From JADLAT01 sp964348795 (lineage in GTDB: Bacteria; Pseudomonadota; Alphaproteobacteria; Micavibrionales; Micavibrionaceae): 64,000 nt of DNA. Shown here in pieces: positions 16,340 through 25,322 of this stretch. Location: contig CAYGDY010000006.1 in assembly GCA_964348795.1 (NCBI GenBank), positions 1 to 64,000 on the forward strand, read 5' to 3'. Both the position numbers and the translations under genes were made by a program. Below the pieces are notes generated by a model that had not been told where the DNA came from, did not search any database, and saw nothing but the letters and a program-made list of their open reading frames with translations. The stretch's first letter is position 1. Every line of letters starts with the position of its first letter.

Positions 16340-17068
16340 ATGAAGAAGGACACCCTGCACCCCGCCATGGTACTACACAACAGCGCTTCTGCAAAAGGGA
16401 GTGTGCTGTTTTATATCCTGATTGCGGTCATTTTGTTCGCGGCCTTGAATTATGCGGTCTCCCAGATTATGCGCTCTGGCAACGCGGATACTGTCGGGGC
16501 GCAACAGGCCAGTTTGTACGCGGACGAGATTTTGGACTATGCTGAAAAAATAAGAGTTGCGGTCCAGCATATCCGCATTACAAACGGATGTGATGCGGCG
16601 GATATCAGTTTTGAAAATACGAGTGTGGCCGGTTATGTCCATGCGCCGGTTGTGTCTGATTCGTGCAAGGTTTTTTCCTCTTCGGGCGGTGGTTTGCGTT
16701 ATATTCCGCCCCTGACGGCTTATGGGACGGGGACGGAGTGGATTTTTGGCGGACGCCTCAGTTTTGTAGGTCTGGGGACGGATTGTGGCGCGGGCGAGAG
16801 CTGTTCCGAGCTGTATATGGTGTTATCCGGCCTTGATCTTGCTGTCTGTGAGGCCCTGAACACCAAGCTCGGACTTTCAACACCCAGCGGCAATCCGCCC
16901 CAGCAGAATGATGCTGTTGGCTTTACGAAGTTTGTCGGTGACTATACATGGGAAGAGGATCTGGACGATGACACCCATGACGATGTTCTGAGCGGGAAAC
17001 CGGCGGGATGCTCCGAGACCTCTGGCGGAGGCTCGTATTTCTTTTACACGGCGCTGGTTGTTCGTTGA
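16340..17068 (+). CDS. Pilin-like exported protein with one N-terminal membrane helix, unknown function
   Basis: This 242-residue protein has one hydrophobic helix, residues 21-43 (SVLFYILIAVILFAALNYAV), preceded by a short Lys/His-containing leader. A soluble domain with six or more cysteines follows. The layout is that of a pseudopilin or prepilin-like protein. No canonical GFTLxE cleavage site is seen, so the class is uncertain. It is divergent from the receiver-deaminase gene and ends five bases before the TAGGGCGTGG element. No pilus genes are adjacent. Confidence 0.65.
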   Translation: MKKDTLHPAMVLHNSASAKGSVLFYILIAVILFAALNYAVSQIMRSGNADTVGAQQASLYADEILDYAEKIRVAVQHIRITNGCDAADISFENTSVAGYVHAPVVSDSCKVFSSSGGGLRYIPPLTAYGTGTEWIFGGRLSFVGLGTDCGAGESCSELYMVLSGLDLAVCEALNTKLGLSTPSGNPPQQNDAVGFTKFVGDYTWEEDLDDDTHDDVLSGKPAGCSETSGGGSYFFYTALVVR

Positions 17069-17072
17069 AAAT

Positions 17073-17220
17073 TAGGGCGTGGGGACAATTTTTGTCTTTT
17101 GGTCTGCAAAAGCCCGTTTTCTCCGCTTCCGTTTCTCAAATACCCGAAAGTATTCTGCGATACGGTTCTGCCAAAACGGGCCTTTTCGACACAAAACCTT
17201 TCAATTGTCCCCACGCCCTA
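17073..17220. repeat. MITE-like element with 18-bp terminal inverted repeats
   Basis: Left end TAGGGCGTGGGGACAATT (17073-17090) and right end AATTGTCCCCACGCCCTA (17203-17220) are perfect inverted repeats. The inner parts are also loosely palindromic (GGTCTGCAAAAGCCCGTTTT against a reverse-strand GTGTCGAAAAGGCCCGTTTT). It has no coding capacity and fills the whole gap. Its right end supplies the TAG stop codon of the GGDEF-EAL gene. A half copy is at 15367. Confidence 0.8.
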
Positions 17221-19437
17221 GGTATTAAAGCTTGAAAAATTTCCATTGTAGCCCTGAACAAAGGCAATGAGCTTTTCGTCCGGAACGGGTTTGGAATAGC
17301 GGTATCCCTGTACTTCGTCACATCCTTCCCGAATCAGGAATTTTTCATGGTCTGCGGTTTCAACACCTTCCGCGATGACCCTGAGTCCCAGGGAGCGGCC
17401 CAGAGCAATGATCGTCCGCGCAATGGAAGCGTCATCGGGGTCATTCAGGGCGTTGCGGATAAAGGATTGGTCGATTTTCAACCGGTCAATTGGGAATTGC
17501 CGCAAATAGGACAGGGAAGAATATCCGGTCCCGAAATCATCAATGGCCAGTTCGACACCGATGGCGTGGAGATTTTGAAGAGTCTGGATGGTGTGCTGGA
17601 TATCATCCATAAAGACACTTTCTGTGACTTCCAGCTCGATATGATGAGGGTCGATACCGATCTGCGTAATGGTTTTTTGAATAAAGGCACAAATATCGCT
17701 CTGGGTGAACTGGGCCGCGGAAACGTTGATGGCAATCCGGATTTCAAACCCATGTTCTTCTTTCCAGGCTTTGGCGCGCTGACAGGCGGTTTCAAAAACC
17801 CACTCGCCGATAGGGACGATCAATCCGGATTGTTCCGCAATCGGGATAAAATCCATGGGAGAAATGAAATGGCCGCCTTCCTTGCTGTTGTCCGGTTTCC
17901 ACCAGCGCAGGAGGGCCTCGGCCCCGATAATCTTGCCCGTTTTCAGATCCAGCTGGGGCTGGTAGAACAGCTGGAGCTGTTTGTGTTCCAGCGCATCGCG
18001 TAAATCCCGCAGAAGCTGAAACCGTTGCTGGACAGCCCTGTCAAAGTCCTCGGAATATTCCTTGACCATATCACGGCCCTCTTCCTTGGCGCGGTTGAGG
18101 GCGATATCTGCGTTTTTAAGGACCTGATCCGGATCCGTGGCATCGTCTGGAAAGGTGGACACCCCGATAGAGGCCCTAATCTGGAACTGTTCGTTGAAAA
18201 CTTTAAAGGGCTCGGCGCGGATGGTATGGATCACGCGCTCTCCCAGATCCTTTGCTGTGGAAAGATCGGTGGAAAGCGGCATCATGATGGCGTATTCATC
18301 CTCGCCTGTCCGCGCCACGACAGCACTGTCCGGCAGGCTCGACCGCAGGCGTTTAGACACACTGCGCAGGATGGCGTCCCCGATATTATGCCCCATGGAA
18401 TCATTGACATCCTTGAAATGATCGAGGTCGATGGTCACGATGGCAAACCGGTCAATACTGCCGTCTTGTTTCTGGCGGGCCCGCTCACCAAGGCTTTGCA
18501 GGAACAGGATTCTATTGGGCAGGCCCGTGAGAGTGTCATAATAGGCCAGTCTGTGGATTTTATCCTCTGCCGCGCCCTTGATACGCTTGATGTTTTCGGC
18601 ATTTTGCAGGATGAGCTTCTGGGCAATGTCGATGGCAATCCCGATTTCATCTTTTGTATCGAAAGGAGACTCCTGAATTTGGGGGTCTTCGGGTGATTTA
18701 TAGGCCGCCAGAAGATTATCCCGCATGAATAAAATGGGCTCCAAAAGCCAGTGTCCCAGGGCAATCATCAAAACCGTTGTCACAAAAAGCGACATGAACA
18801 GCATGATCACGAGCGTTTCTGTCACAAATTTGAACAGCTGGGGCTGGATATGCGAGGCATCCATTCGGAGCACAAAATAGTATGATCCGGAGAGGCTCGA
18901 GCTCTGCATGACAAATTCGTAGCTGTCTCCGTCCGGACTGCGGTAGGTTTTGGAGGCATCATTCTGGTCTTGAAACGGCAAGACCGTGGGCGCGCCGTAA
19001 CTGTCGATCAGGCTCAGGTCATTGTCCTTCAGACCGGTCGTGCCATAGAGACGCAAGCCCTTGATTCTGGTTGAGGCCAACAGGCGGCTGATGGATTTTT
19101 CCGGTATGGGAGAGGTCAGAATCTGCGCTGTTGAAGGGTCCACCAGCGGGATGATTGTGGAGCGTCCTGTTTCCTTGAGTTCATTCAGGCGCATGTTTTC
19201 AAAATTTTTCATCGTCCCGAAATTCAAAACAAGGACCTGCACGAGAAGAATCGTCATAAAGACAACGGCTGTGATCCGCCAGCTGATTCTGCTTTTCCAG
19301 ATTTGTGTCGGAGAAGAGGATAAAAAACGGGTTTTGAAAGTGTTTTTTTTCTGTGTAGAGTCCCGTTCCACCGTGGTATTCATTTCTGCAGAGTATGATT
19401 TAGAATGAAAGAACATCAGATTATAAAGCCCCCTCAT
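17218..19437 (-). CDS. Membrane-bound GGDEF-EAL cyclic-di-GMP enzyme
   Basis: This protein of up to 739 residues has two membrane segments (VVFMTILLVQVLVLNFG and LVIMLFMSLFVTTVLMIALG) around a periplasmic sensor of about 140 residues. A HAMP-like linker, a GGDEF domain and an EAL domain follow. The GGDEF motif is GEDEY, a variant that may still be active. The EAL domain has GAEALLRW, NVSAAQF, EVTESVF and DDFGTGYSSLSYLRQFPIDRLKID, so phosphodiesterase activity is expected. Several starts are possible (19437, 19416, 19383). The ATG at 19416 has GAGGGGG upstream. The stop codon comes from the MITE-like repeat. Confidence 0.9.
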   Translation of the reverse strand: MRGLYNLMFFHSKSYSAEMNTTVERDSTQKKNTFKTRFLSSSPTQIWKSRISWRITAVVFMTILLVQVLVLNFGTMKNFENMRLNELKETGRSTIIPLVDPSTAQILTSPIPEKSISRLLASTRIKGLRLYGTTGLKDNDLSLIDSYGAPTVLPFQDQNDASKTYRSPDGDSYEFVMQSSSLSGSYYFVLRMDASHIQPQLFKFVTETLVIMLFMSLFVTTVLMIALGHWLLEPILFMRDNLLAAYKSPEDPQIQESPFDTKDEIGIAIDIAQKLILQNAENIKRIKGAAEDKIHRLAYYDTLTGLPNRILFLQSLGERARQKQDGSIDRFAIVTIDLDHFKDVNDSMGHNIGDAILRSVSKRLRSSLPDSAVVARTGEDEYAIMMPLSTDLSTAKDLGERVIHTIRAEPFKVFNEQFQIRASIGVSTFPDDATDPDQVLKNADIALNRAKEEGRDMVKEYSEDFDRAVQQRFQLLRDLRDALEHKQLQLFYQPQLDLKTGKIIGAEALLRWWKPDNSKEGGHFISPMDFIPIAEQSGLIVPIGEWVFETACQRAKAWKEEHGFEIRIAINVSAAQFTQSDICAFIQKTITQIGIDPHHIELEVTESVFMDDIQHTIQTLQNLHAIGVELAIDDFGTGYSSLSYLRQFPIDRLKIDQSFIRNALNDPDDASIARTIIALGRSLGLRVIAEGVETADHEKFLIREGCDEVQGYRYSKPVPDEKLIAFVQGYNGNFSSFNT

Positions 19438-19595
19438 TCTATATGCAGGTGTTCAGGATTTCAATTGATGAAAATACAAAATACACTTTCAAGTCTTTTT
19501 ATTTTAAAGGCAGAGTCCTTAAAAACCTGTTACATTGCCCCGCTAAAACGGGAATTATTTTATTAAAGTTGTATGTATACAAGGAAAGCGCTTCC

Positions 19596-20711
19596 ATGAC
19601 TCTTCCCGCTGACATTCAAATAACACTGCCCCTGTGGTACGATCTGCACACCCATATCCGGCAGGAGGGTCTTATGGGCCCTGTTCTGGCCTCCCAGATT
19701 GCGATGGGCTGTTGCGGGGTTTTGGCCATGCCCAATACACGGCCGCCTGTGGCTGTGGTTTCAAAACGGGATGAAGGGCTGTACTGGAGTATCGAATCGT
19801 ATCGGGAGGCCCTGAAACGGGCGGGCGGCGATGTTCTGGAGGAGATCATTGTGCCGCTGTATCTGACAAAAGACACGACGCCCCAACAGATCGAAGCTGG
19901 CGCGCGGTCCGGTCTTTTACGGGCCTGCAAATATTATCCGCCACATGGCACGACAGGTGCGGATTTTGGCTATCCGTTCAAAAACTTCATGGAAAACGGG
20001 GTGTTTCAAGCCATGGAAGACCACGGGGTTGTGCTGTGTATCCATGGGGAAGAGCACCATATGCCGCCGGAGACCTATTTTTCGGCGCATTCCAACGCCG
20101 AGGATGCGTTTTACAAAACCCGCATGCCAGAACTGATCGCCCGTTTCCCCTGCTTAAAAGTGGTGTGCGAACATGTGACCACGGCTACGGCTGTGGCGTT
20201 TGTGGCGCAGGCCGGCCCGCATGTGGTGGCCTCGGTTACGCCGCAACACTTGCTTTATACTATTGGGGATTTGCTTCAGGGGCTGAAATACCACCTGTTT
20301 TGTTTGCCACTTCTGAAGTTTCAGGAAGACCGTGAGGCTTTAAGACGGGCTGTGAGTGCGCCGGACAACACACAGTTTTTTGCCGGCACCGACAGTGCCC
20401 CCCATACCAGAAAAGCCACGGAATGTGGCTGTGCGGCAGGATGTTTCACGGGGGGGATCGCGCCGCAACTCTACGCGCAGGGGTTTGAGTCTGCGGGGCT
20501 GGATCTGTCACAGGCTGTGGCACAGCAGGCGTTTCGGGCATTTTTATGCGAGAATGGACGGCGGTTTTACACTCTGCCCGAGCCTGCCGGTACGTTTATG
20601 CTCACAAAAACTCCGCAAACGCTTGAAAAACTGGGCACACCGGACGGGGATTTGATCCCCCTGCCATTGGGGCTGGGGCAGGCGGACATTCCGTGGCGTT
20701 TAACGCTGTAA
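19596..20711 (+). CDS. pyrC: Dihydroorotase
   Basis: Dihydroorotase closes carbamoyl-aspartate to dihydroorotate in pyrimidine synthesis. The metal motif DLHTHIRQ (HxH) is near residue 18. ACKYYPPHGTTG supplies the lysine that is carbamylated, with later histidines in CIHGEEH and VCEHVTTA. The aspartate is in FAGTDSAPHTRKAKEC-like sequence (GTDSAPH seen). At 371 residues it matches the class II PyrC. I chose the ATG at 19596 after AAGGAAAGCG, since the frame upstream is not PyrC-like. pyrF is elsewhere in the window at 61 kb. Confidence 0.93.
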   Translation: MTLPADIQITLPLWYDLHTHIRQEGLMGPVLASQIAMGCCGVLAMPNTRPPVAVVSKRDEGLYWSIESYREALKRAGGDVLEEIIVPLYLTKDTTPQQIEAGARSGLLRACKYYPPHGTTGADFGYPFKNFMENGVFQAMEDHGVVLCIHGEEHHMPPETYFSAHSNAEDAFYKTRMPELIARFPCLKVVCEHVTTATAVAFVAQAGPHVVASVTPQHLLYTIGDLLQGLKYHLFCLPLLKFQEDREALRRAVSAPDNTQFFAGTDSAPHTRKATECGCAAGCFTGGIAPQLYAQGFESAGLDLSQAVAQQAFRAFLCENGRRFYTLPEPAGTFMLTKTPQTLEKLGTPDGDLIPLPLGLGQADIPWRLTL

Positions 20712-20741
20712 GGCTTTTTCTTCCTGTTAACGGGAGACGGT

Positions 20742-21344
20742 TCAGGTCCGGATCATTTCCAGAAAGCGATTTTGCGCATGGGGGTCTGTCTTCAAACACC
20801 CCGTAAATGTTGTTGTGACCGTCGAAGACGCCCGTTTTTTCACGCCACGGATGGACATGCACTGGTGGTCCGCCGCCAGATACACCGCCACCCCTTTGGG
20901 CTGGAGGGCTTCGTTGATGGTTTGCGCGATGTTGTGGGTCATATTTTCCTGAGACACGAGCCGTTTGGAGAAAATATCCACGATCCGTGCCAGTTTGGAA
21001 ATCCCGACAATTTTCTGGTCCGGCCAGTAGGCCACATGGGCGTAGCCATTGATAGGAACCATGTGATGCTCGCAGTGTGACGTAAATTCAATATTCTTGA
21101 CCAGAACGATATCATCGAAATTTTCAATATCTTCAAAGGTTTTCCCCAGTTCTTTGGCGGCGTCCTGCGCGTAGCCCTCGAAAAATTCATCATAGGCGCG
21201 GATCACGCGGGCCGGCGTTTCCAGAAGGCCTTCACGGGCGGGATTCTCGCCGATATAGCGCAGGAGCACCCTGACGGCCTCCTCGGCCTGGGCCCGCGAC
21301 GGCCTTTCAGTCTGCTGAATTTGAGTCACTTTGCATGAAACCAT
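20742..21344 (-). CDS. folE: GTP cyclohydrolase I (FolE)
   Basis: FolE converts GTP to dihydroneopterin triphosphate, the first step to folate. The zinc-binding and catalytic motifs are complete: FTSHCEHHMVPINGYAHVAY, VGISKLARIV, RLVSQENMT, and AADHQCMSIRGVKK with the second zinc cysteine. At 200 residues it is a normal length. It is convergent with dihydroorotase and divergent from cysS. I see no riboswitch in the 84-base upstream gap. Confidence 0.96.
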   Translation of the reverse strand: MVSCKVTQIQQTERPSRAQAEEAVRVLLRYIGENPAREGLLETPARVIRAYDEFFEGYAQDAAKELGKTFEDIENFDDIVLVKNIEFTSHCEHHMVPINGYAHVAYWPDQKIVGISKLARIVDIFSKRLVSQENMTHNIAQTINEALQPKGVAVYLAADHQCMSIRGVKKRASSTVTTTFTGCLKTDPHAQNRFLEMIRT

Positions 21345-21428
21345 TTGAAATATCCTCGCTTTTCGTGTTGTCTTAACGCCTAAAACAATTTTTTTCCAGT
21401 AAAAAACGATAGGACCGGATTAAAACTT

Positions 21429-22790
21429 ATGCCGTCATTACAGCTTTTCAATTCCCTGACCCGTGAAAAACAGGTTTTCCAGCCTCTGGACCCTGCGCAT
21501 GTCCGGCTGTACGCCTGCGGTCCCACGGTTTACAGCTATGCCCATATCGGCAATGCGCGCATGGCGGTGGTCTTTGATGTGCTGGTGCGTCTCTTGCGCT
21601 TGCAGTATCCCAAGGTGACGTACGTGTCCAATATCACCGATGTGGATGACAAGATTATTGCGGCCAGCAAGGACACTGGCGTGCCTTGTGCTGTGATCAC
21701 CCAGACATTCGAGACCATTTATAATGCGGATATGGACGCTCTGGGTGTACGTCTGCCTGATGTGCAGTCCCGCGCGACAGAACATATCCCAGACATGATC
21801 CATTTGATCGGACAGTTGATCAAAAAAGGCCATGCGTACGCGGCGCAAGGCCATGTGTTATTCCATGTCCCCTCTTTTCCGGCCTATGGCGGGCTTTCAG
21901 GCCGAAGCCGTGACGAGCAGATTGCTGGCGCGCGGGTAGAGGTGGCCTCTTACAAAAAAGACCCTGCCGATTTTGTGCTCTGGAAACCGGCTCTGCCGGA
22001 TGAACCCGCGTGGGAGAGCCCTTGGGGGGCAGGCCGCCCGGGCTGGCATATTGAATGTTCGGCCATGGCGGAAAAACATCTGGGCCTGCCCTTTGATATC
22101 CATGGCGGGGGGGCGGATCTGAAGTTTCCGCATCACGAAAATGAAATAGCCCAGAGTTGCTGTGCACGGGGCGCGCTGGATGATTTGAGCGCTTTTGCGA
22201 AGTTTTGGGTGCATAACGGTTTTTTGACGGTCGAGGGAGAAAAAATGTCCAAATCCCTTGGCAATGTTGTGCTGGTGCACGATCTGATCCCACACTATGC
22301 GGGGGAGGTTTTGCGCCTCACCTTGTTGTCGGCCCATTATCGCCAGCCGCTCGACTGGTCGGTGGATAAAGTAGCCCAGAGCCAGAAAACGCTGGACCGG
22401 ATTTACGCGCGCCTCCATCAGATGAGGGAGATAGGGGCGAGTCCCCAGGACATTCCGCCGGCTGTGATGAAAGCGTTGCGTGACGATTTGAACACACCGC
22501 AAGCGCTGGCGGAGATTCATGGTCTGCTCAAAGGAGAGAATTCTCCTGTGCTCAAAGGTCAGTTGCAGGCTATCGGGGCGGTTTTGGGGCTGTTTCAGGA
22601 GGATCCTGCGGCGTGGTGTAATTCTGCGCCGGTGCAAGATGATACCCCGTTTCGGGCCTTATTACACGAGCGGGCGCAGGCCAAGGCTGTCAAAAACTGG
22701 GCACGGGCCGATGAAATTCGGGATGAACTGCTGGCCAAGGGCTATAAGATCGAGGACACGCCCGAGGGGCCAAAGCTCCGGAAAAGTTAA
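21429..22790 (+). CDS. cysS: Cysteinyl-tRNA synthetase
   Basis: CysRS charges tRNA-Cys. The class I motifs are AHIGNAR (HIGH type) and KMSKSLGN (KMSKS). Zinc ligands are in LYACGPTVY, GWHIECSAM and the FPHHENEIAQS segment. The 453-residue length is typical and the C-terminal anticodon domain is complete. The stop codon lies a few bases inside the end of the convergent holA (four-base overlap). Confidence 0.97.
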   Translation: MPSLQLFNSLTREKQVFQPLDPAHVRLYACGPTVYSYAHIGNARMAVVFDVLVRLLRLQYPKVTYVSNITDVDDKIIAASKDTGVPCAVITQTFETIYNADMDALGVRLPDVQSRATEHIPDMIHLIGQLIKKGHAYAAQGHVLFHVPSFPAYGGLSGRSRDEQIAGARVEVASYKKDPADFVLWKPALPDEPAWESPWGAGRPGWHIECSAMAEKHLGLPFDIHGGGADLKFPHHENEIAQSCCARGALDDLSAFAKFWVHNGFLTVEGEKMSKSLGNVVLVHDLIPHYAGEVLRLTLLSAHYRQPLDWSVDKVAQSQKTLDRIYARLHQMREIGASPQDIPPAVMKALRDDLNTPQALAEIHGLLKGENSPVLKGQLQAIGAVLGLFQEDPAAWCNSAPVQDDTPFRALLHERAQAKAVKNWARADEIRDELLAKGYKIEDTPEGPKLRKS

Positions 22791-23803
22791 CGCTTGCGGC
22801 TGAGGCCCAGGACCGCTTGGGCGCAGAGGGTTTCAACCGGCGCGCCCGTTTTTTTGCACTGGGCTTCCAGATCCATGAGTTTGCCCATGACGGTATTGAG
22901 GCTTTGCAGGGACCATGACTGGATCTGGGCTTTGAAGGCCGGTTCTTGTTTGAAGAAGATCGGGGGATTGAGCCTTTTCAGCGCTATATCCTGTGATTCG
23001 CCCGAGTCCATGTGGGCCCGCACGAGATGAAGCCGCCGGAAATGATTTTGCAGGGCCCGTACAATCACAACAAAGGAGGTCCCTTCCTCCAGCAAAAGGG
23101 CGTACGTCTTGAGCGCCATCATTGGATGATGCCCGCCCACGCCGTAGACCAGATCCTCAAGGGCCAGCGCGCCGGTTTCACCGCAGGCGGCCTGTACGTC
23201 TTCCAGCGTGATCCGGCCTGTGTCCGGCCCCTTGTACGTCAGGAGTTTTTCAAGCTCTTGCCGGATTTTGCGTCTGTCTCCTGCGATATTGACGGCGAGC
23301 CAGCCCAGCGCATCGGGATCAATGGCGGTGTTTTCATTTTTGAGACTCTCCCGAATCAGGCGCTCCACGCCTTTTTCATCCTCGACATAACAGGGGACCG
23401 CCGCCGCGTGTTTTGATTTTTCGCACAAAGCCCTGAGAGTCGAACGGGGTCCGAGTTCTCCGGCCTCGAGAATGACCAGCGCGCCGGTGCTGGGGGCTTC
23501 GAGGTAGGATTTTATCAGGATTGTCAGCTTGTCGCTGGCGTCTTCGATCCGGATGAGGCGGTCGCCGCCCATCATGGAAATGGCCTGAGTTTCATCGCGC
23601 AAGCGCGCCGGATCATCGGCCAGAAGGTCCGCTGTCAGGTGCGCGACGTTGAACGGATCGGCAAGGTCGGACACAACTGTCAGCCCCATCTGGCTTGCCC
23701 GCTCTTTCATCAGGCCATTATCGGGGCCATAGACCAAAATCACCCGCGCAGACGGATCGGGTTTTTTCACAAAAGGTTCGATATCGCGGAAGGCCAGCTT
23801 CAT
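22787..23803 (-). CDS. holA: DNA polymerase III delta subunit (HolA)
   Basis: HolA is the wrench subunit of the clamp loader. The N-terminal P-loop-like segment RVILVYGPDNGLMKERA and the later LVILEAGELGPRSTLRALCE are typical of alphaproteobacterial delta. The C-terminal collar domain (HFRRLHLVRAHMD) is present. The length is 338 residues. It starts four bases inside the end of the upstream ligase gene (ATGA overlap), so the two are co-translated. Confidence 0.92.
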   Translation of the reverse strand: MKLAFRDIEPFVKKPDPSARVILVYGPDNGLMKERASQMGLTVVSDLADPFNVAHLTADLLADDPARLRDETQAISMMGGDRLIRIEDASDKLTILIKSYLEAPSTGALVILEAGELGPRSTLRALCEKSKHAAAVPCYVEDEKGVERLIRESLKNENTAIDPDALGWLAVNIAGDRRKIRQELEKLLTYKGPDTGRITLEDVQAACGETGALALEDLVYGVGGHHPMMALKTYALLLEEGTSFVVIVRALQNHFRRLHLVRAHMDSGESQDIALKRLNPPIFFKQEPAFKAQIQSWSLQSLNTVMGKLMDLEAQCKKTGAPVETLCAQAVLGLSRKR

Positions 23804-25248
23804 GAGGCACAGTGTAAGGGAGTCCGTGTGCTTTTGCCAAGGGTCTTTGCAAAGAGGTTGGCACTGTTCTGGTTGGGGTTTTCAAGCACTACGGGATCGA
23901 TAAGTTTTTGAAAAGTGTTTGCTTTATCCAGCGTATCGCAGGAAAGGGCATTGATTTTGGAGTCGGTGTTTCCAGTCTCGCAGATTTCCAGCAAGGGGGC
24001 ACATTCTGTTTGAAAATCTTTGAGCAAGGAGGCGGCAGAGAGCAGTGTGCCGAATGACCGCGCGAAATCACGCATCTGGCCAGACCCGTAGGGGATATCA
24101 AGAAACTGGCCGTTATGGTGCCGTGCAGAATGATAGGCGGCTTCCAACGGGGTTTTGAGGGTCTCTGGCGCAGACAGATCGAAGCCGATCGTTTTTAATA
24201 GCACACGTACGGCTTCGTAAAAGGCCGGATCGTACGCCAGAGCCGCAACAATCAAGAGCGCGGTCTGGTGCTGGTGCAGACCCACCCCGAACATACGGGC
24301 CTCAAAGCGGTGCCCTGTGACGTGATCGTCTGTGTCCTTGAGGGCGGCGATTTTCACATCCGGCCACAGGATACTCTGCGCAAAAAAATAATTCGTGGCG
24401 GTGTTGAGCCCTTTTGCACGTAAGGCGTTGAAGCTGGTCCACGTTCCGGAGGGCAGGCGGACCAGATCTCCGGCTTCGTTGTAATAGACAAACAGGGGAT
24501 TGTCCATGACGTGGGCGATATGGTCCCGAATGTATGCCTCTCCTGTCTGCGCCGTATAGACGTACGGCGGTACGCCGCCGCGTTCTTTGAGGGCGCTCCT
24601 GTGATGCATCCCAGCATGGCCGGTGAAAGGCTGGCCTTCGTTAAACGGGGGGTTGTTGTCGGTGAGCAGAAACAAGAACGGGGCCAGAGCGTAGAGAATC
24701 CGGATATTGTTCAGAAGATGATCTGTGTCTGTGTAGCTCACAGAAACCTGATTGGATTTGCAGACCGAGAAATAGGCCGCAATATCGATCATATCGGCGC
24801 GGGGCGGGCCGAAAAACGCTTGATAACGGGGAATGGCAATCAGATGTTGTAACAACTGTGAAGCGGTCTGGTCCGGCAAATGCTGGAAATATGCGCGCTT
24901 CAGGCCGATTTTTGCGGCCTCTCGCGTCAGGATTGTGATTTTGCTATTGGAATCGTCCAGAATACGGCGCAGATGATCGGGTGTTTCGGCTATCGAGCCC
25001 ACTTCCAGCATATCGGCTGTGGGTTCGTTGCGGATAAAATCCCCACCCAGAAGGGCATTGGCGGTGGTTTTGAGTACGCCGTTCTGCGCCACGGTCATGG
25101 GGACCATGGTGCGGGCATCAAAAAACGCCAGCTCCACTTCCAGTCCCGTTTTAGAGGTCTGGCCCAGCGTGGTTGTGCCTTGATACAGGGGCCAGACATC
25201 GTCTCTCCCGTTAATACTCCGCAAGTCATGGGCGTGGACGTCTGACAT
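23800..25248 (-). CDS. Glutamate-cysteine ligase-like (GCS2-type) protein
   Basis: This 482-residue protein has the ATP-grasp-like carboxylate-amine ligase pattern of the GCS2 group. The first strand GLEVELAFFD carries two glutamates at the metal site. Later come the segment ADMLEVGS and the substrate-loop arginine in HRFEARMFG. It could make gamma-glutamylcysteine or another gamma-glutamyl amide, and I cannot tell which. It lies downstream of metA in the same direction and overlaps holA by four bases. Its proximity to a SAM-II-controlled metA hints at sulfur metabolism, but a 75-base gap separates them. Confidence 0.6.
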   Translation of the reverse strand: MSDVHAHDLRSINGRDDVWPLYQGTTTLGQTSKTGLEVELAFFDARTMVPMTVAQNGVLKTTANALLGGDFIRNEPTADMLEVGSIAETPDHLRRILDDSNSKITILTREAAKIGLKRAYFQHLPDQTASQLLQHLIAIPRYQAFFGPPRADMIDIAAYFSVCKSNQVSVSYTDTDHLLNNIRILYALAPFLFLLTDNNPPFNEGQPFTGHAGMHHRSALKERGGVPPYVYTAQTGEAYIRDHIAHVMDNPLFVYYNEAGDLVRLPSGTWTSFNALRAKGLNTATNYFFAQSILWPDVKIAALKDTDDHVTGHRFEARMFGVGLHQHQTALLIVAALAYDPAFYEAVRVLLKTIGFDLSAPETLKTPLEAAYHSARHHNGQFLDIPYGSGQMRDFARSFGTLLSAASLLKDFQTECAPLLEICETGNTDSKINALSCDTLDKANTFQKLIDPVVLENPNQNSANLFAKTLGKSTRTPLHCAS

Positions 25249-25322
25249 GTGATCCTTTTTGGTAAAACCTTGGGGGAGTATATAGGGTTACCGTTCGGGA
25301 TTTCAAATCAAACATTCCCTTT

